In this document: piece by piece, positions 44,970 to 53,610 of the stretch | Position numbering within the stretch: the first letter of the stretch is position 1 | Layout: every line of letters begins with the position of its first letter | NCBI GenBank assembly: GCA_035651715.1 | Contig: DASRFD010000045.1 | Location: forward strand, 44,596 to 108,595 | DNA from: Nevskia sp035651715 | GTDB lineage: Bacteria > Pseudomonadota > Gammaproteobacteria > Nevskiales > Nevskiaceae | Length of the DNA stretch: 64,000 nucleotides | Direction of reading: 5' to 3' | The notes under the pieces: generated by a model | What the model was told of the DNA's origin: nothing | Seen by the model: only the letters and a program-made list of their open reading frames with translations | The model's database searches: none | Made by a program: the position numbers and the translations under genes

Positions 44970-45386
44970 ATGAAACGGCCGGCTGTCCTGCTCATCGCCA
45001 TCGGCATCGTGATCCTCGTCGGCCTGGCGCTGCTGCTGCGCCCCGGCACGCCGCCGGCCGCCACGCCGACTTCGCCGGCGCGCGCCATCACCGCGGACGC
45101 CGCGCCGGCGCAGCCGCCGGTGCGCAGCTTCGATATCGTCGTCGGCCACGGGCGGCGCGTGTCCGGGCCGGAACTGATCCAGGTCCACGCGGGCGACAAC
45201 GTGGTGCTGCGCGTCACCTCGGACCAGGCGGACGAGCTGCATCTGCACGGCTACGATCTGCACCTGCACCTGCGTCCGGGCGAGCCGGGCGCCCTCGCCT
45301 TCCAGGCGCTGCACAGCGGCCGCTTCGACTACGAACTGCACCACGCCCAGCTGGAGCTGGGCGCCCTAGAAGTGCTGCCGCAGTGA
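44970..45386 (+). CDS. Cupredoxin-like exported protein
   Basis: A 138-residue protein with an N-terminal hydrophobic segment (VLLIAIGIVILVGLALLL), probably a membrane anchor or signal. After a disordered linker comes a cupredoxin-like beta-fold: RVSGPELIQVHAGDNVVLRV, then DELHLHGYDLHLHLRPGEPG and FDYELHHAQLELGALEVLP. The His-rich cluster could bind copper, but a clear Cys/Met ligand set is missing. Its TGA overlaps the next gene's GTG (GTGA), so it is coupled to a polytopic membrane protein. Its precise role is unknown. Confidence 0.7.
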   Translation: MKRPAVLLIAIGIVILVGLALLLRPGTPPAATPTSPARAITADAAPAQPPVRSFDIVVGHGRRVSGPELIQVHAGDNVVLRVTSDQADELHLHGYDLHLHLRPGEPGALAFQALHSGRFDYELHHAQLELGALEVLPQ

Positions 45387-46849
45387 GGCGGCGGCAGCTT
45401 CTTGCGACCGCGCTGCCGGCCGGCGCGCTGCTGCCGCTTGCGGCCGGTGCACACTCGTTCGGCCGCGCCTATAACCTGCCGGTGCCGCTGTGGCTGTACC
45501 TCTATGGCGCCGCCGCGGCCCTGCTGCTGTCCTTCCTGGTGGTCGCCTGGTTCGTGGCGAGCCCGGCGCAGCACGGCGGGGGCGGCGGCATCGAGCTGGG
45601 CCTGCGCCCCTGGGCGCGCGCGCTGCGGCGCCTGCACCTGCGGGAGCTGTGCCGAGGCCTGAGCCTCCTGGCCCTGCTGCTGTGCATCGCCAGCGGCCTG
45701 TTCGGCACGCAGAACCCGTACGCGAACTTCAACATGACCGCGTTCTGGGTCGGCTTCGTACTCGGCTTCACCTACCTCACCGCGCTGCTGGGCGACCTCT
45801 ACGCCTGGCTCAATCCCTGGAAGACGCTGGCCGATGGCGCGGCCTGGCTGGCGCAGCACCTGCTGCCCGGCCGGCGCGCGCCGCTGCGCTATCCGGTGGC
45901 GCTGGCCTGGTGGCCGGCGCTGGGCTTCTACATGGCCTTCATCTGGATCGAGCTGTTCGGTTATCTCAAGCCGCTGCCGCTGTCGCTGATCCTGCTCGCC
46001 TATACCGGCCTCAACCTGCTCGGCGCTGCGCTGTTCGGCCGCGCCGCCTGGTTCCGCCACTGCGAATTCTTCGCCGTGTACCTGGGGCTGGTGGCGCGGA
46101 TGGCGCCCTTGCAGCACGGCCCGGACCGGCCCGGCCTGCGCCTGCGCTGGCCCTTCGCCGCCGTGCTCGACGAGTCTCCGCCGCACTTCAGCCTGCTGCT
46201 GTTCGTGTTGTTCATGCTCTCGTCCACCGCCTTCGACGGGCTGCGCGAGACGGCGCCCTGGGTGAAGCTGTTCTGGGGCGAGGTGTACGGCCTGCTCAAA
46301 CCCTGGGTCGGCGACAATTTCATCGCCGCCTATGGCCGCCTGCGGCCCTGGTTCCTGGCCTGGGAGTCGGCGGCGCTGCTGCTGTCGCCCTTCCTGTACC
46401 TGGCGGTGTACCTGGCGTTCGTCTGGCTGATGCGGCGGCTCACCGCCTGCGCCGCGCCGCTGGGCGAGCTGGCGCTGCGCTTCGCCGCCTGCCTGCTGCC
46501 GATCGCCCTGGTCTACAACATCAGCCACTACTACACCCTGCTGGTCATCCAGGGCGTCAAGCTGCCGGCCCTGGCCTCCGATCCGCTGGGACGCGGCTGG
46601 GACCTGCTCGGCACCCGCGACTGGTTCAGCGCCGCGGTGATCCCCGATGCCGGCGTGGTCTGGCACGTGCAGGTGGGCTTGATCGTGTTCGGCCATATCG
46701 TCAGCGTCTACCTCGCGCACCTGGAGGCGCTGCAGCTGTTCCCCGACCGGCGCCGCGCGGTCCTCAGCCAGGTGCCGATGCTGTTCCTGATGGTGGCCTT
46801 CACCACCGCCGGCTTGTGGATCCTGTCGCAGCCGATCAAGAACGGCTGA
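45383..46849 (+). CDS. Polytopic membrane protein of the fenitrothion-hydrolase-annotated family
   Basis: A 488-residue membrane protein starting at GTG 45383. It has an N-terminal signal-like segment and about ten membrane helices. Charged, conserved-looking loops include FGTQNPYANFNMTAFWVGF, GDLYAWLNPWKTLADG and SHYYTLLVIQGVKLPALASD. I associate it with proteins that databases call fenitrothion hydrolase; that name is from memory and may not describe the real function. It is translationally coupled to a cupredoxin-like protein, and the pair looks like a copper- or redox-linked membrane unit. Confidence 0.6.
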   Translation: MRRRQLLATALPAGALLPLAAGAHSFGRAYNLPVPLWLYLYGAAAALLLSFLVVAWFVASPAQHGGGGGIELGLRPWARALRRLHLRELCRGLSLLALLLCIASGLFGTQNPYANFNMTAFWVGFVLGFTYLTALLGDLYAWLNPWKTLADGAAWLAQHLLPGRRAPLRYPVALAWWPALGFYMAFIWIELFGYLKPLPLSLILLAYTGLNLLGAALFGRAAWFRHCEFFAVYLGLVARMAPLQHGPDRPGLRLRWPFAAVLDESPPHFSLLLFVLFMLSSTAFDGLRETAPWVKLFWGEVYGLLKPWVGDNFIAAYGRLRPWFLAWESAALLLSPFLYLAVYLAFVWLMRRLTACAAPLGELALRFAACLLPIALVYNISHYYTLLVIQGVKLPALASDPLGRGWDLLGTRDWFSAAVIPDAGVVWHVQVGLIVFGHIVSVYLAHLEALQLFPDRRRAVLSQVPMLFLMVAFTTAGLWILSQPIKNG

Positions 46850-47024
46850 CAGGCTGCTGACAGGACGGTGGCGGCAGCGCCTCTCCAGAATGCTTTGCAG
46901 GCATCAGGCAGGTCAGCGGCAAAGGGAGGCTTTGGACGAAGGCGACGGCGACGCCTGCCATCGCAGAGCCGGAGGCTCGGGCGGCGCGGAAGCGGAGGGT
47001 TTGATCTGCCGTTGGGGCCGGAAC

Positions 47025-47100
47025 TGGCTCCCCGAGTTGGACTCGAACCAACGACCCAGCGATTAACAGTCGCTTGCTCTACCGGCTGAGCTATCGGGGA
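47025..47100 (-). tRNA. tRNA-Asn(GTT)
   Basis: A 76-base tRNA on the minus strand. The acceptor stem TCCCCGA/TCGGGGA is perfect, the D-arm GCTCAGCCGGTAGAGC, the anticodon loop CTGTTAA (anticodon GTT, 47067-47065) and the T-arm GTTGGTTCGAGTCCAAC are intact. CCA is encoded (47027-47025). A good promoter lies just upstream. Confidence 0.97.
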
Positions 47101-47117
47101 ACATCGGCAGGACGCGT

Positions 47118-47145
47118 ATTTTAGCCAACGCGCCCCATAACGCAA
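47118..47145 (-). promoter_or_regulatory. Promoter of tRNA-Asn
   Basis: On the minus strand, TTGCGT (47145-47140) and TAAAAT (47123-47118) are separated by 16 bases. The -10 element lies 18 bases before the first tRNA base, appropriate for a tRNA promoter. Confidence 0.65.
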
Positions 47146-47213
47146 TCTTTTTGGTGGTTTTTTCTACTTTTTAGTGACTTATGGACGCAGCACCCCGCCA
47201 ATCGCCGGTCCAG

Positions 47214-47238
47214 CGCCCGCAGGGATCGCCTGCGGGCG
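47214..47238 (-). terminator. Hairpin after the aminotransferase gene
   Basis: CGCCCGCAGG and CCTGCGGGCG form a perfect 10-bp stem with loop GATCG. It lies about 25 bases past the aminotransferase stop on the same strand and ahead of the tRNA-Asn promoter. There is no T-tract within the next bases, so termination may be incomplete. Confidence 0.5.
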
Positions 47239-47261
47239 GGCTGCCGAAGTGTTTCGCAGCC

Positions 47262-48437
47262 TTACCCGGCGATCGCGGCCAGGCGCTCCAGGCACTTTTT
47301 CAGCACCTCGTCGCTGGTGGCGAAGGACAAGCGCAGATGACCCGGCGTGCCGAACGCGGAACCCGGCACTGCGGCCACCAGGGCCTTCTGCAGCAGCAGG
47401 TCGGCCAGCTCGAGGTCGTTCCTGCACCCCAGCTTCTCGATCAGGCCCTGCACGTTGGGAAAGGCGTAGAAGGTGCCGTCGCCGGGCTGGCAATGGATGC
47501 CGGGAATCTTGTTCAGGCCCTCGACCAGCAGGTCGTGGCGGCGCTTGAAGGCCCTGGTCATCTCGGCGACGCAGGCCTGGTCGCCGTTCAGCGCGGCCTC
47601 GGCCGCCACCTGGGAGATGGAGGTCGGGTTGGAGGTGCTCTGGCTCTGGATGTCGGCCATGGCGGTGATCAGCGGCTTGGGGCCGCAGGCCCAGCCGATG
47701 CGCCAGCCGGTCATGGCGTAGGTCTTGGACACGGCGTGGATCACCACCGTGCGGTCGTACAGGTCGGGGCAGGCGTTGATGATGTTGGCGAAGGGCTCCC
47801 CGGTCCAGAGGATCTTCTCGTACATGTCGTCGCTGGCGATGATGATGCGCGGGTGCTTGCGCAGCACCTCGCCCAGCGCCGCCAGCTCGGCCTTGCTGTA
47901 GCCCATGCCCGAGGGGTTGGACGGGGCGTTGAGGAAGATCAGGCGCGTGCGCGGCGTGATCGCGGCCTCCAGCTGGGCCGGGGTGATCTTCAGCCGCGTC
48001 GCCGGCGTGGTCTCGATGATCACCGGCTTGCCGTCGGCCAGCAGCACCATGTCGGGGTAGCTGACCCAGTACGGCGCCGGAATGATGACCTCGTCGCCGG
48101 CGTTGAGCAGGGCCTGGCACAGGTTGTAGCAGGACTGCTTGCCGCCGCAGGACACCAGGATCTGCGCCGCGCTGTATTCCAGGCCGTTGTCGCGCTGGTG
48201 CTTGGCGGCGACGGCCTTCTTCAGGCTCGGCGTGCCGCCGACCGCGGTGTACTTGGTGAAGCCGTCGCGAATGGCCTTCTCGGCCGCGGCCTTGACGTGG
48301 GCCGGCGTATCGAAGTCCGGCTCGCCCGCGCCCAGCGACAGCACGTCCTTGCCCTGCGCTTTCAGCTCCGCCGCCTTGGCGGTCACGGCGAGAGTGGGCG
48401 AAGGCTTGATGCGGCTGACGCGTTCGGCGAGTTCCAC
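47262..48437 (-). CDS. Class I PLP-dependent aminotransferase (aspartate aminotransferase type)
   Basis: A 391-residue fold-type I aminotransferase. The PLP lysine is in VIHAVSKTYAMTGWRIGWAC; LSLGAGEPDFDTP, FLNAPSNPSGMGYS (substrate-binding Asn-Pro) and DDMYEKILW are the standard sequence marks. It belongs to the Ib aspartate aminotransferase group common outside enterics, which makes aspartate from oxaloacetate and glutamate. The start is GTG 48437. A perfect 8-bp hairpin (48468-48488) about 30 bases upstream may affect its leader. Confidence 0.88.
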   Translation of the reverse strand: MELAERVSRIKPSPTLAVTAKAAELKAQGKDVLSLGAGEPDFDTPAHVKAAAEKAIRDGFTKYTAVGGTPSLKKAVAAKHQRDNGLEYSAAQILVSCGGKQSCYNLCQALLNAGDEVIIPAPYWVSYPDMVLLADGKPVIIETTPATRLKITPAQLEAAITPRTRLIFLNAPSNPSGMGYSKAELAALGEVLRKHPRIIIASDDMYEKILWTGEPFANIINACPDLYDRTVVIHAVSKTYAMTGWRIGWACGPKPLITAMADIQSQSTSNPTSISQVAAEAALNGDQACVAEMTRAFKRRHDLLVEGLNKIPGIHCQPGDGTFYAFPNVQGLIEKLGCRNDLELADLLLQKALVAAVPGSAFGTPGHLRLSFATSDEVLKKCLERLAAIAG

Positions 48438-48632
48438 GAGTGCATCCTCTTGAATGGTGCTGGCTCAGCGCCACCTTTGGGGTGGCGCCCCTCACCCCGC
48501 CGGGCGCTCCGCGCTCGGCCCTCGCCTTTCCGGAGGCAGAGGGAAAATGACCGGCGGCCTATGGCCACCGGTCACTTCAGGGGCGCAGAATGATACGCAA
48601 ATTCCCCCCAGAATTCCCCCCTTTTCTGACCT

Positions 48633-50708
48633 ATGGCTAATTCCCAACCTGCCGCATCGCCGGCGTCCGACAAGGTGGTGCGGCTGCGGCGCCGCGCCGA
48701 GAGCGGGTTCCGGCTGCGTGCCGACTGGAAACCCTCGGGTGACCAGCCCGCGGCGATCGAGCGGATGTGCGAGAACCTGCAGGACGGCCTGGCCCATCAG
48801 ACCCTGCTCGGCGTGACCGGCTCGGGCAAGACCTACAGCATCGCCAACGTGATCCAGCGCGAGCAGCGCCCGACCCTGGTGCTGGCGCCGAACAAGACCC
48901 TCGCCGCGCAGCTCTACGGCGAGTTCAAGGAGTTCTTCCCCGACAACGCGGTGGAGTACTTCGTCTCCTACTACGACTATTACCAGCCGGAGGCCTACGT
49001 CCCGTCCACCGACACCTTCATCGAGAAGGATTCCTCGATCAACGAGCACATCGAGCAGATGCGCCTGTCCGCCACCAAGGCGCTGATGGAGCGCAAGGAC
49101 GCGATCATCGTCGCCTCGGTGTCGGCGATCTACGGCCTGGGCGACCCGGAATCCTACTTCCAGATGGTGCTGCACCTGGTGCGCGGCGACCGCATGGGCC
49201 AGCGCGAGATCATCCGCCGCCTGACCGAGATGCAGTACACCCGCAACGACACCGAGCTGGCGCGCGCCACCTACCGCGTGCGCGGCGAGATCATCGACGT
49301 GCACCCGGCCGAGTCCGACGGCGAGGCGGTGCGCATCGAACTGTTCGACGACGAGGTGGAGAGCATCAGCACCTTCGACCCGCTCACCGGCGAGGTGACG
49401 CAGAAGCTGCCGCGCTACACCATCTACGCCAAGAGCCACTACGTCACGCCGCGCGAGCGCATCCTGTCGATGAGCGACGGCATCAAGGAGGAGCTGCGCA
49501 ACCGGCTGGAGTACTTCCGCGCCAACAGCAAGCTGCTGGAAGCGCAGCGGCTGGAGCAGCGCACCATGTTCGACCTGGAGATGATCCAGGAGATCGGCTA
49601 CTGCTCCGGCATCGAGAACTATTCGCGCTGGCTCACCGGGCGCCAGCCGGGCGAGCCGCCGCCCTGCCTGTTCGACTACCTGCCGCCCGACGCGCTGGTG
49701 GTGATCGACGAGTCGCACGTCACCGTGCCGCAGATCGGCGCCATGTACAAGGGCGACCGCTCGCGCAAGGAGGTGCTGGTGGAATACGGCTTCCGCCTGC
49801 CCTCGGCGCTGGACAACCGGCCGCTGAAGTTCGAGGAATTCGAGCGGCTGGTGCCGCAGACTATCTACGTCTCGGCCACCCCCGGCCCGTACGAGCTGGA
49901 CAAGTCCGCCGGCGCGGTGGTGGAGCAGGTGGTGCGCCCCACCGGCCTGGTCGACCCGGCGGTGGAGATCCGCCCGGCCTCGACCCAGGTCGACGACGTG
50001 CTCGGCGAGATCCGCCTGCGGGTGGAGCGCGGCGAGCGCACCCTGATCACCACCCTGACCAAGCGCATGGCCGAGGACCTCACCGATTACCTGCACGAGC
50101 ATGGGGTCAAGGTCCGCTACCTCCACTCGGACATCGACACGGTGGAGCGGGCGGAGATCATCCGCGACCTGCGCCTGGGCGCCTTCGACGTGCTCGTCGG
50201 CATTAACTTGTTGAGGGAAGGCCTTGATTTGCCTGAGGTATCCCTGGTGGCGATCCTCGACGCCGACAAGGAGGGCTTCCTCCGCTCGGAGCGCTCGCTG
50301 ATCCAGACCATCGGCCGCGCGGCGCGCAACCTCAACGGCAGGGCCATCCTCTACGCCGACCAGGTCACCGGCTCGATCCGCAAGGCGCTCGACGAGACCG
50401 ACCGCCGCCGCAACAAGCAGATCGAGTACAACAAGGCGCACAAGATCACCCCGACCGGCGTGCGCAAGCGCATCGCCGACGTGATGCGCTACGGCTACGA
50501 GGCGATCGATACCGCGGTGGCGCTGAAGGTGGCGGAGCGCGAGGCGGCCTACGGCAACATGCCCCCGGAGAAGCTGGCCAAGCTGATCGGCAAGCTCGAG
50601 AAGGAAATGCACCAGGCGGCGCAGAACCTGGAATTCGAGCTGGCGGCGAAAAAGCGCGACGAACTGCGCAAGCTGCGCGAGCAGGCGTTCGGCCCGCGCA
50701 ACGCGTGA
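48633..50708 (+). CDS. uvrB: UvrABC excinuclease subunit B
   Basis: UvrB, 691 residues, the damage-verification helicase of nucleotide excision repair. The sequence shows Walker A in LGVTGSGKTYSIANVI, the beta-hairpin YYDYYQPEAYVPSTDTF, the DEAD-like DESHVTVPQ and helicase motif QTIGRAARNLNG. The UvrC/UvrA-binding UVR motif is KLEKEMHQAAQNLEFELAAK at the C-terminus. ATG 48633 is preceded by no SOS box that I can see. It is divergent from the aminotransferase gene. Confidence 0.97.
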   Translation: MANSQPAASPASDKVVRLRRRAESGFRLRADWKPSGDQPAAIERMCENLQDGLAHQTLLGVTGSGKTYSIANVIQREQRPTLVLAPNKTLAAQLYGEFKEFFPDNAVEYFVSYYDYYQPEAYVPSTDTFIEKDSSINEHIEQMRLSATKALMERKDAIIVASVSAIYGLGDPESYFQMVLHLVRGDRMGQREIIRRLTEMQYTRNDTELARATYRVRGEIIDVHPAESDGEAVRIELFDDEVESISTFDPLTGEVTQKLPRYTIYAKSHYVTPRERILSMSDGIKEELRNRLEYFRANSKLLEAQRLEQRTMFDLEMIQEIGYCSGIENYSRWLTGRQPGEPPPCLFDYLPPDALVVIDESHVTVPQIGAMYKGDRSRKEVLVEYGFRLPSALDNRPLKFEEFERLVPQTIYVSATPGPYELDKSAGAVVEQVVRPTGLVDPAVEIRPASTQVDDVLGEIRLRVERGERTLITTLTKRMAEDLTDYLHEHGVKVRYLHSDIDTVERAEIIRDLRLGAFDVLVGINLLREGLDLPEVSLVAILDADKEGFLRSERSLIQTIGRAARNLNGRAILYADQVTGSIRKALDETDRRRNKQIEYNKAHKITPTGVRKRIADVMRYGYEAIDTAVALKVAEREAAYGNMPPEKLAKLIGKLEKEMHQAAQNLEFELAAKKRDELRKLREQAFGPRNA

Positions 50709-50725
50709 GACCGGAGGCCGCCGCG

Positions 50726-51928
50726 CTACCAGCCCGCCGCGGCGGCTCCTGCCCGCGCCGCCACGCAGCCGGCCACCACCGCCAGCGCCGGTACGCGCAG
50801 CGCGGTCAGCAGCACAAACCCGCCCAGCGCGATGGCCAGGTCGATCGGGCCCTGCACCGCGCTGCGCCATAGCGGGTCGTAGAGCGCCGCGGCGAGCAGG
50901 CCGACGACCGCGGCATTGATGCCCGCCATGGCGCGGGCCACGGCGGCGTTCGCCGCCAGCCGGCTCCAGAACGGCAGCAGGCCGCCGATCAGCAGCAGCC
51001 CCGGCAGGAAGATCGCGACCAGGCTGACCAGCGCCCCGGCCACGCCGCCCTCGCCGTGCTGCAGGCGCGCTCCGAGGAAAGCCGCCACCGAAAACATCGG
51101 CCCGGGCACCGCCTGGGCCGCGCCATAACCGGCGAGGAAGTCGTCCTCGCCCAGCCAGCCCGGTGCCACCACCGCCTGCTTCAGCAGGGGCAGCACCACG
51201 TGGCCGCCGCCGAAGACCAGCGCGCCCACCCGGTAGAACGCCGCGCCGGCCTGCACCAGCATCGGCGCCCCGGCCGGGATCAGGAAGCTGGCCGCGAGCA
51301 GCGCGGCGAACAGGGCCAGCAGCACCGCGCCGGCGCGCGGGCCATGGCTCAGCGGCAGCGTGACGCCGCTGCGCGGCTGCACCGAACCGCAAAGCGCGGC
51401 GCCCAGTGCCGCCCCCAGCAGGATGACCAGCAGCTGGGTGCCGGAAGCGGACATGGCCAGGACCAGGGCCGCGGCGCCGATGGCGATAAGCCGGCGCCGC
51501 CAGTCCGGCGCCAGCGTGCGCGCCATGGCGACGACGCCCTGCGCCACCACGGCCACCGCCACCAGCTTCAGCCCGTGCAGGACGGCCTGCCCGAAAGGGC
51601 CGGCCAGGGTGTCGCGGCAGGCGGCGAACGCGAACAGCAGCAGCGCCGAAGGCAGGGTGAACGCGCTGAACGCCGCCAGGCCTCCGCGCCAGCTGCCGCG
51701 CAGCAGGCCGACCGAATAGCCGAACTGGCTGCTCGCCGGCCCCGGCAGGAACTGGCACGGCGCCAGCAGCTGCGCATAGCCGGCCTCGTCCAGCCAGCCG
51801 CGCCGGGTGACGAACTCCCGATGGAAATAGCCGAGGTGGGCGATCGGTCCGCCGAAGGAGCTCAGGCCCAGCCGCAGAAAGACGCGGAAGATTTCCCGGG
51901 CGCTGCTGCGCGGCGGCGTGGGACTCAT
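50726..51928 (-). CDS. chrA: Chromate transporter ChrA
   Basis: A 400-residue CHR-family membrane protein with two homologous halves and about ten helices. The N-terminal half has FLRLGLSSFGGPIAHLGYFH and CQFLPGPASSQFGYSVGLLR. The second half repeats these as GALVFGGGHVVLPLLK and AAQAVPGPMFSVAAFLGA. Long (bidomain) ChrA proteins export chromate against the membrane potential. It overlaps the upstream hemerythrin-like gene by four bases (ATGA), so chromate efflux and a metal-site protein are coupled. Confidence 0.93.
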   Translation of the reverse strand: MSPTPPRSSAREIFRVFLRLGLSSFGGPIAHLGYFHREFVTRRGWLDEAGYAQLLAPCQFLPGPASSQFGYSVGLLRGSWRGGLAAFSAFTLPSALLLFAFAACRDTLAGPFGQAVLHGLKLVAVAVVAQGVVAMARTLAPDWRRRLIAIGAAALVLAMSASGTQLLVILLGAALGAALCGSVQPRSGVTLPLSHGPRAGAVLLALFAALLAASFLIPAGAPMLVQAGAAFYRVGALVFGGGHVVLPLLKQAVVAPGWLGEDDFLAGYGAAQAVPGPMFSVAAFLGARLQHGEGGVAGALVSLVAIFLPGLLLIGGLLPFWSRLAANAAVARAMAGINAAVVGLLAAALYDPLWRSAVQGPIDLAIALGGFVLLTALRVPALAVVAGCVAARAGAAAAGW

Positions 51929-52638
51929 GCGGCGGGTTGCGGCGGCGCCGGGGGCGTCAGGCGGGCGGCGTCGTCGAGGCCGAAGGCGCGCTCGATCAGG
52001 CCGATGCGGCTGACGGCGTCCTCGTAGCCGTCCTTGCCGAACATCTGCTTTTCCAGCTCCTCGAAGCGGTCGGACAGCTCCTCGTACTCGTGCGAGGACA
52101 CCGCCGCCTTCCAGGCGGGGAACACCCGCGTGTCCTCCAGCGCGGCGTGCTGCTGGTACATGCGCACGAAGCCGTCGAGAGTCTGCGCCAGCGGACCGGC
52201 GTTGGCGGAGGCGATGCTGCCGCCACGGGTCACCGCGGTGATGTAGGCGGTGATCTCGCGGCCGCGGTCATGCTGCGCCTTGAGCACCGCCGGCAGCGAC
52301 GCCGTGGGCCCGCCGGCCTTTTCGACCGCCGGAAAGACGAACGCCTCCTCCAGCCTGCGCTCGTGATAATCCTCGCCGAAGCTGCGGAACAGCGCGGCCG
52401 CCTGCCCCAGGGCGTCGGCGGGAACCGGGCCCTGTCCGCTGCGCAGCCGTGCGGCCGCCTCGGCGTAGACCAGCAGGGCGCGCCGCAGCACGCCGTGCTC
52501 GCGCATCATGTCTTCCACCGCGAGCACTTCCTTGCTGCCCGATTCGGCGCCGCCGCAGGCGGCCAGCGCGAGCGTGGTGCCGGCCACCGCCCCGGCAGTC
52601 ATCAGCAGGGCCTTGCGGCGGGATTCGAGCATATCCAT
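51925..52638 (-). CDS. Hemerythrin-domain lipoprotein
   Basis: A 237-residue protein with signal region ESRRKALLMTAGAVAGTTLA and lipobox LAAC, so it should be lipid-anchored; the twin arginine hints at Tat export. The four-helix body keeps metal-ligand positions: MMREHGVLRRALLVY, EDYHERRLEEAFVFP, LKAQHDRGREI and YQQHAALEDTRVFPAW. Family members bind oxygen or act in redox or iron roles. ATG 52638 was used; an ATG at 52632 is also possible. The gene overlaps chrA by four bases. Confidence 0.82.
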   Translation of the reverse strand: MDMLESRRKALLMTAGAVAGTTLALAACGGAESGSKEVLAVEDMMREHGVLRRALLVYAEAAARLRSGQGPVPADALGQAAALFRSFGEDYHERRLEEAFVFPAVEKAGGPTASLPAVLKAQHDRGREITAYITAVTRGGSIASANAGPLAQTLDGFVRMYQQHAALEDTRVFPAWKAAVSSHEYEELSDRFEELEKQMFGKDGYEDAVSRIGLIERAFGLDDAARLTPPAPPQPAA

Positions 52639-52725
52639 GGCGGCCTCCGGAACCGGCAATGCGAGTTTGCCAGATGTGGATCGACGCATGGCCCGGTTGG
52701 TTCCGGCGCAGGCCGGCGCGCGGCT

Positions 52726-53606
52726 TCAGCTGGCCGCCGGCACGAAGCGCCGCTGCCGCATCCACTTGGTCGCCACCCACTTCTCGCCCTGCGTCACCGG
52801 CGCGCTGGCATGCAGCGAGCGCGGATCGACCCGGCCCGCTTCGTCGCAGTATTCGAAGTACACGGCGTTGCCGCGCAACGGCGACACCGCCCAGCCGAGG
52901 ACCGGGAACACGGTCTGCCCGCCGGCCGGCACGTCGTTGAGATAGGTGACCAGGGTGCTGACCCGCTGCCCGCTGCGCGACACCGATTCGCGGTTCGCGG
53001 CATTGGTCGGCTGCAGGTAGTCGAAGTGCGGCTCGCTGCCGCCGCCGGCCGGGTAATACAGCACCTGCAGGCCTTCGCCATTCTCGGCGGCTGGTTCATC
53101 AGCGCGGACAGGCGGCGGTCGAGAGCGGCGATGAAATCGTTTTCCGCCGGCCGGAAGAACATGCCGTAACTGGTGCGCCGGTCGCTGACGATGTCCAGCC
53201 CGGTCGCCGGATCGACCAGCGTCGAAGGCTTGAGCCGCGGCCGCGCCATCCCGATCAGGGCGGCGCACTCGTCGGCGTCGAGCACGTTGCCGAGCGTGGC
53301 GAACACCGGATCGTCGGCGCGGGCGTGCACCAGGATCTCGCGCCCGGCGGCCCGCAGGCGCGTGCCCGGGGCCAGCCGCGCCGGCGCAGCCGGTGTTTCA
53401 TGGCCCGGCAGCTCGACATGGTCCACCGGCGCCGGCTGCCCGCGGCCGCGCGCGTCCACGAAAGCCCCGACGATCGCCCGCGCGGCGCGAGCGTCCATGC
53501 CCTGCCGGCGCATCGTATCGAGCAGGGCCTGCGGCGTCTGCCCGCGGTCGAGGCTCTGCGTCAGCCAGCGGCCCAGCTCCGGCGCGAAGCGGACAAGCGA
53601 AGCCAC
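52726..53606 (-). pseudogene. Prolyl 4-hydroxylase-like 2OG-Fe(II) dioxygenase, frameshifted
   Basis: Two segments of one gene are in different frames. The 5' part starts at GTG 53606 (VASLVRFAPELGRWL) and runs to DRRLSALMNQP. The 3' part restarts as ENGEGLQVLYYPAGGGSEPH in the next frame and continues to the stop at 52726. A missing base near 53086-53092 (CAGCCGCCGAG where CAGCCGGCCGAG would keep frame) explains the break. The Fe-ligand motif SEPHFDYLQP and the distal His with 2OG-binding Lys/Arg (SLHASAPVTQGEKWVATKW) lie in the 3' part. It is either a real disruption or a sequencing error; the rest looks undecayed. Confidence 0.8.
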
Positions 53607-53610
53607 GCGC

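Noticed and set aside
48438..48632. LexA (SOS) box upstream of uvrB
   Set aside because: No CTGT-N8-ACAG motif was found by reading the gap; only a hairpin and GC-rich sequence are present.
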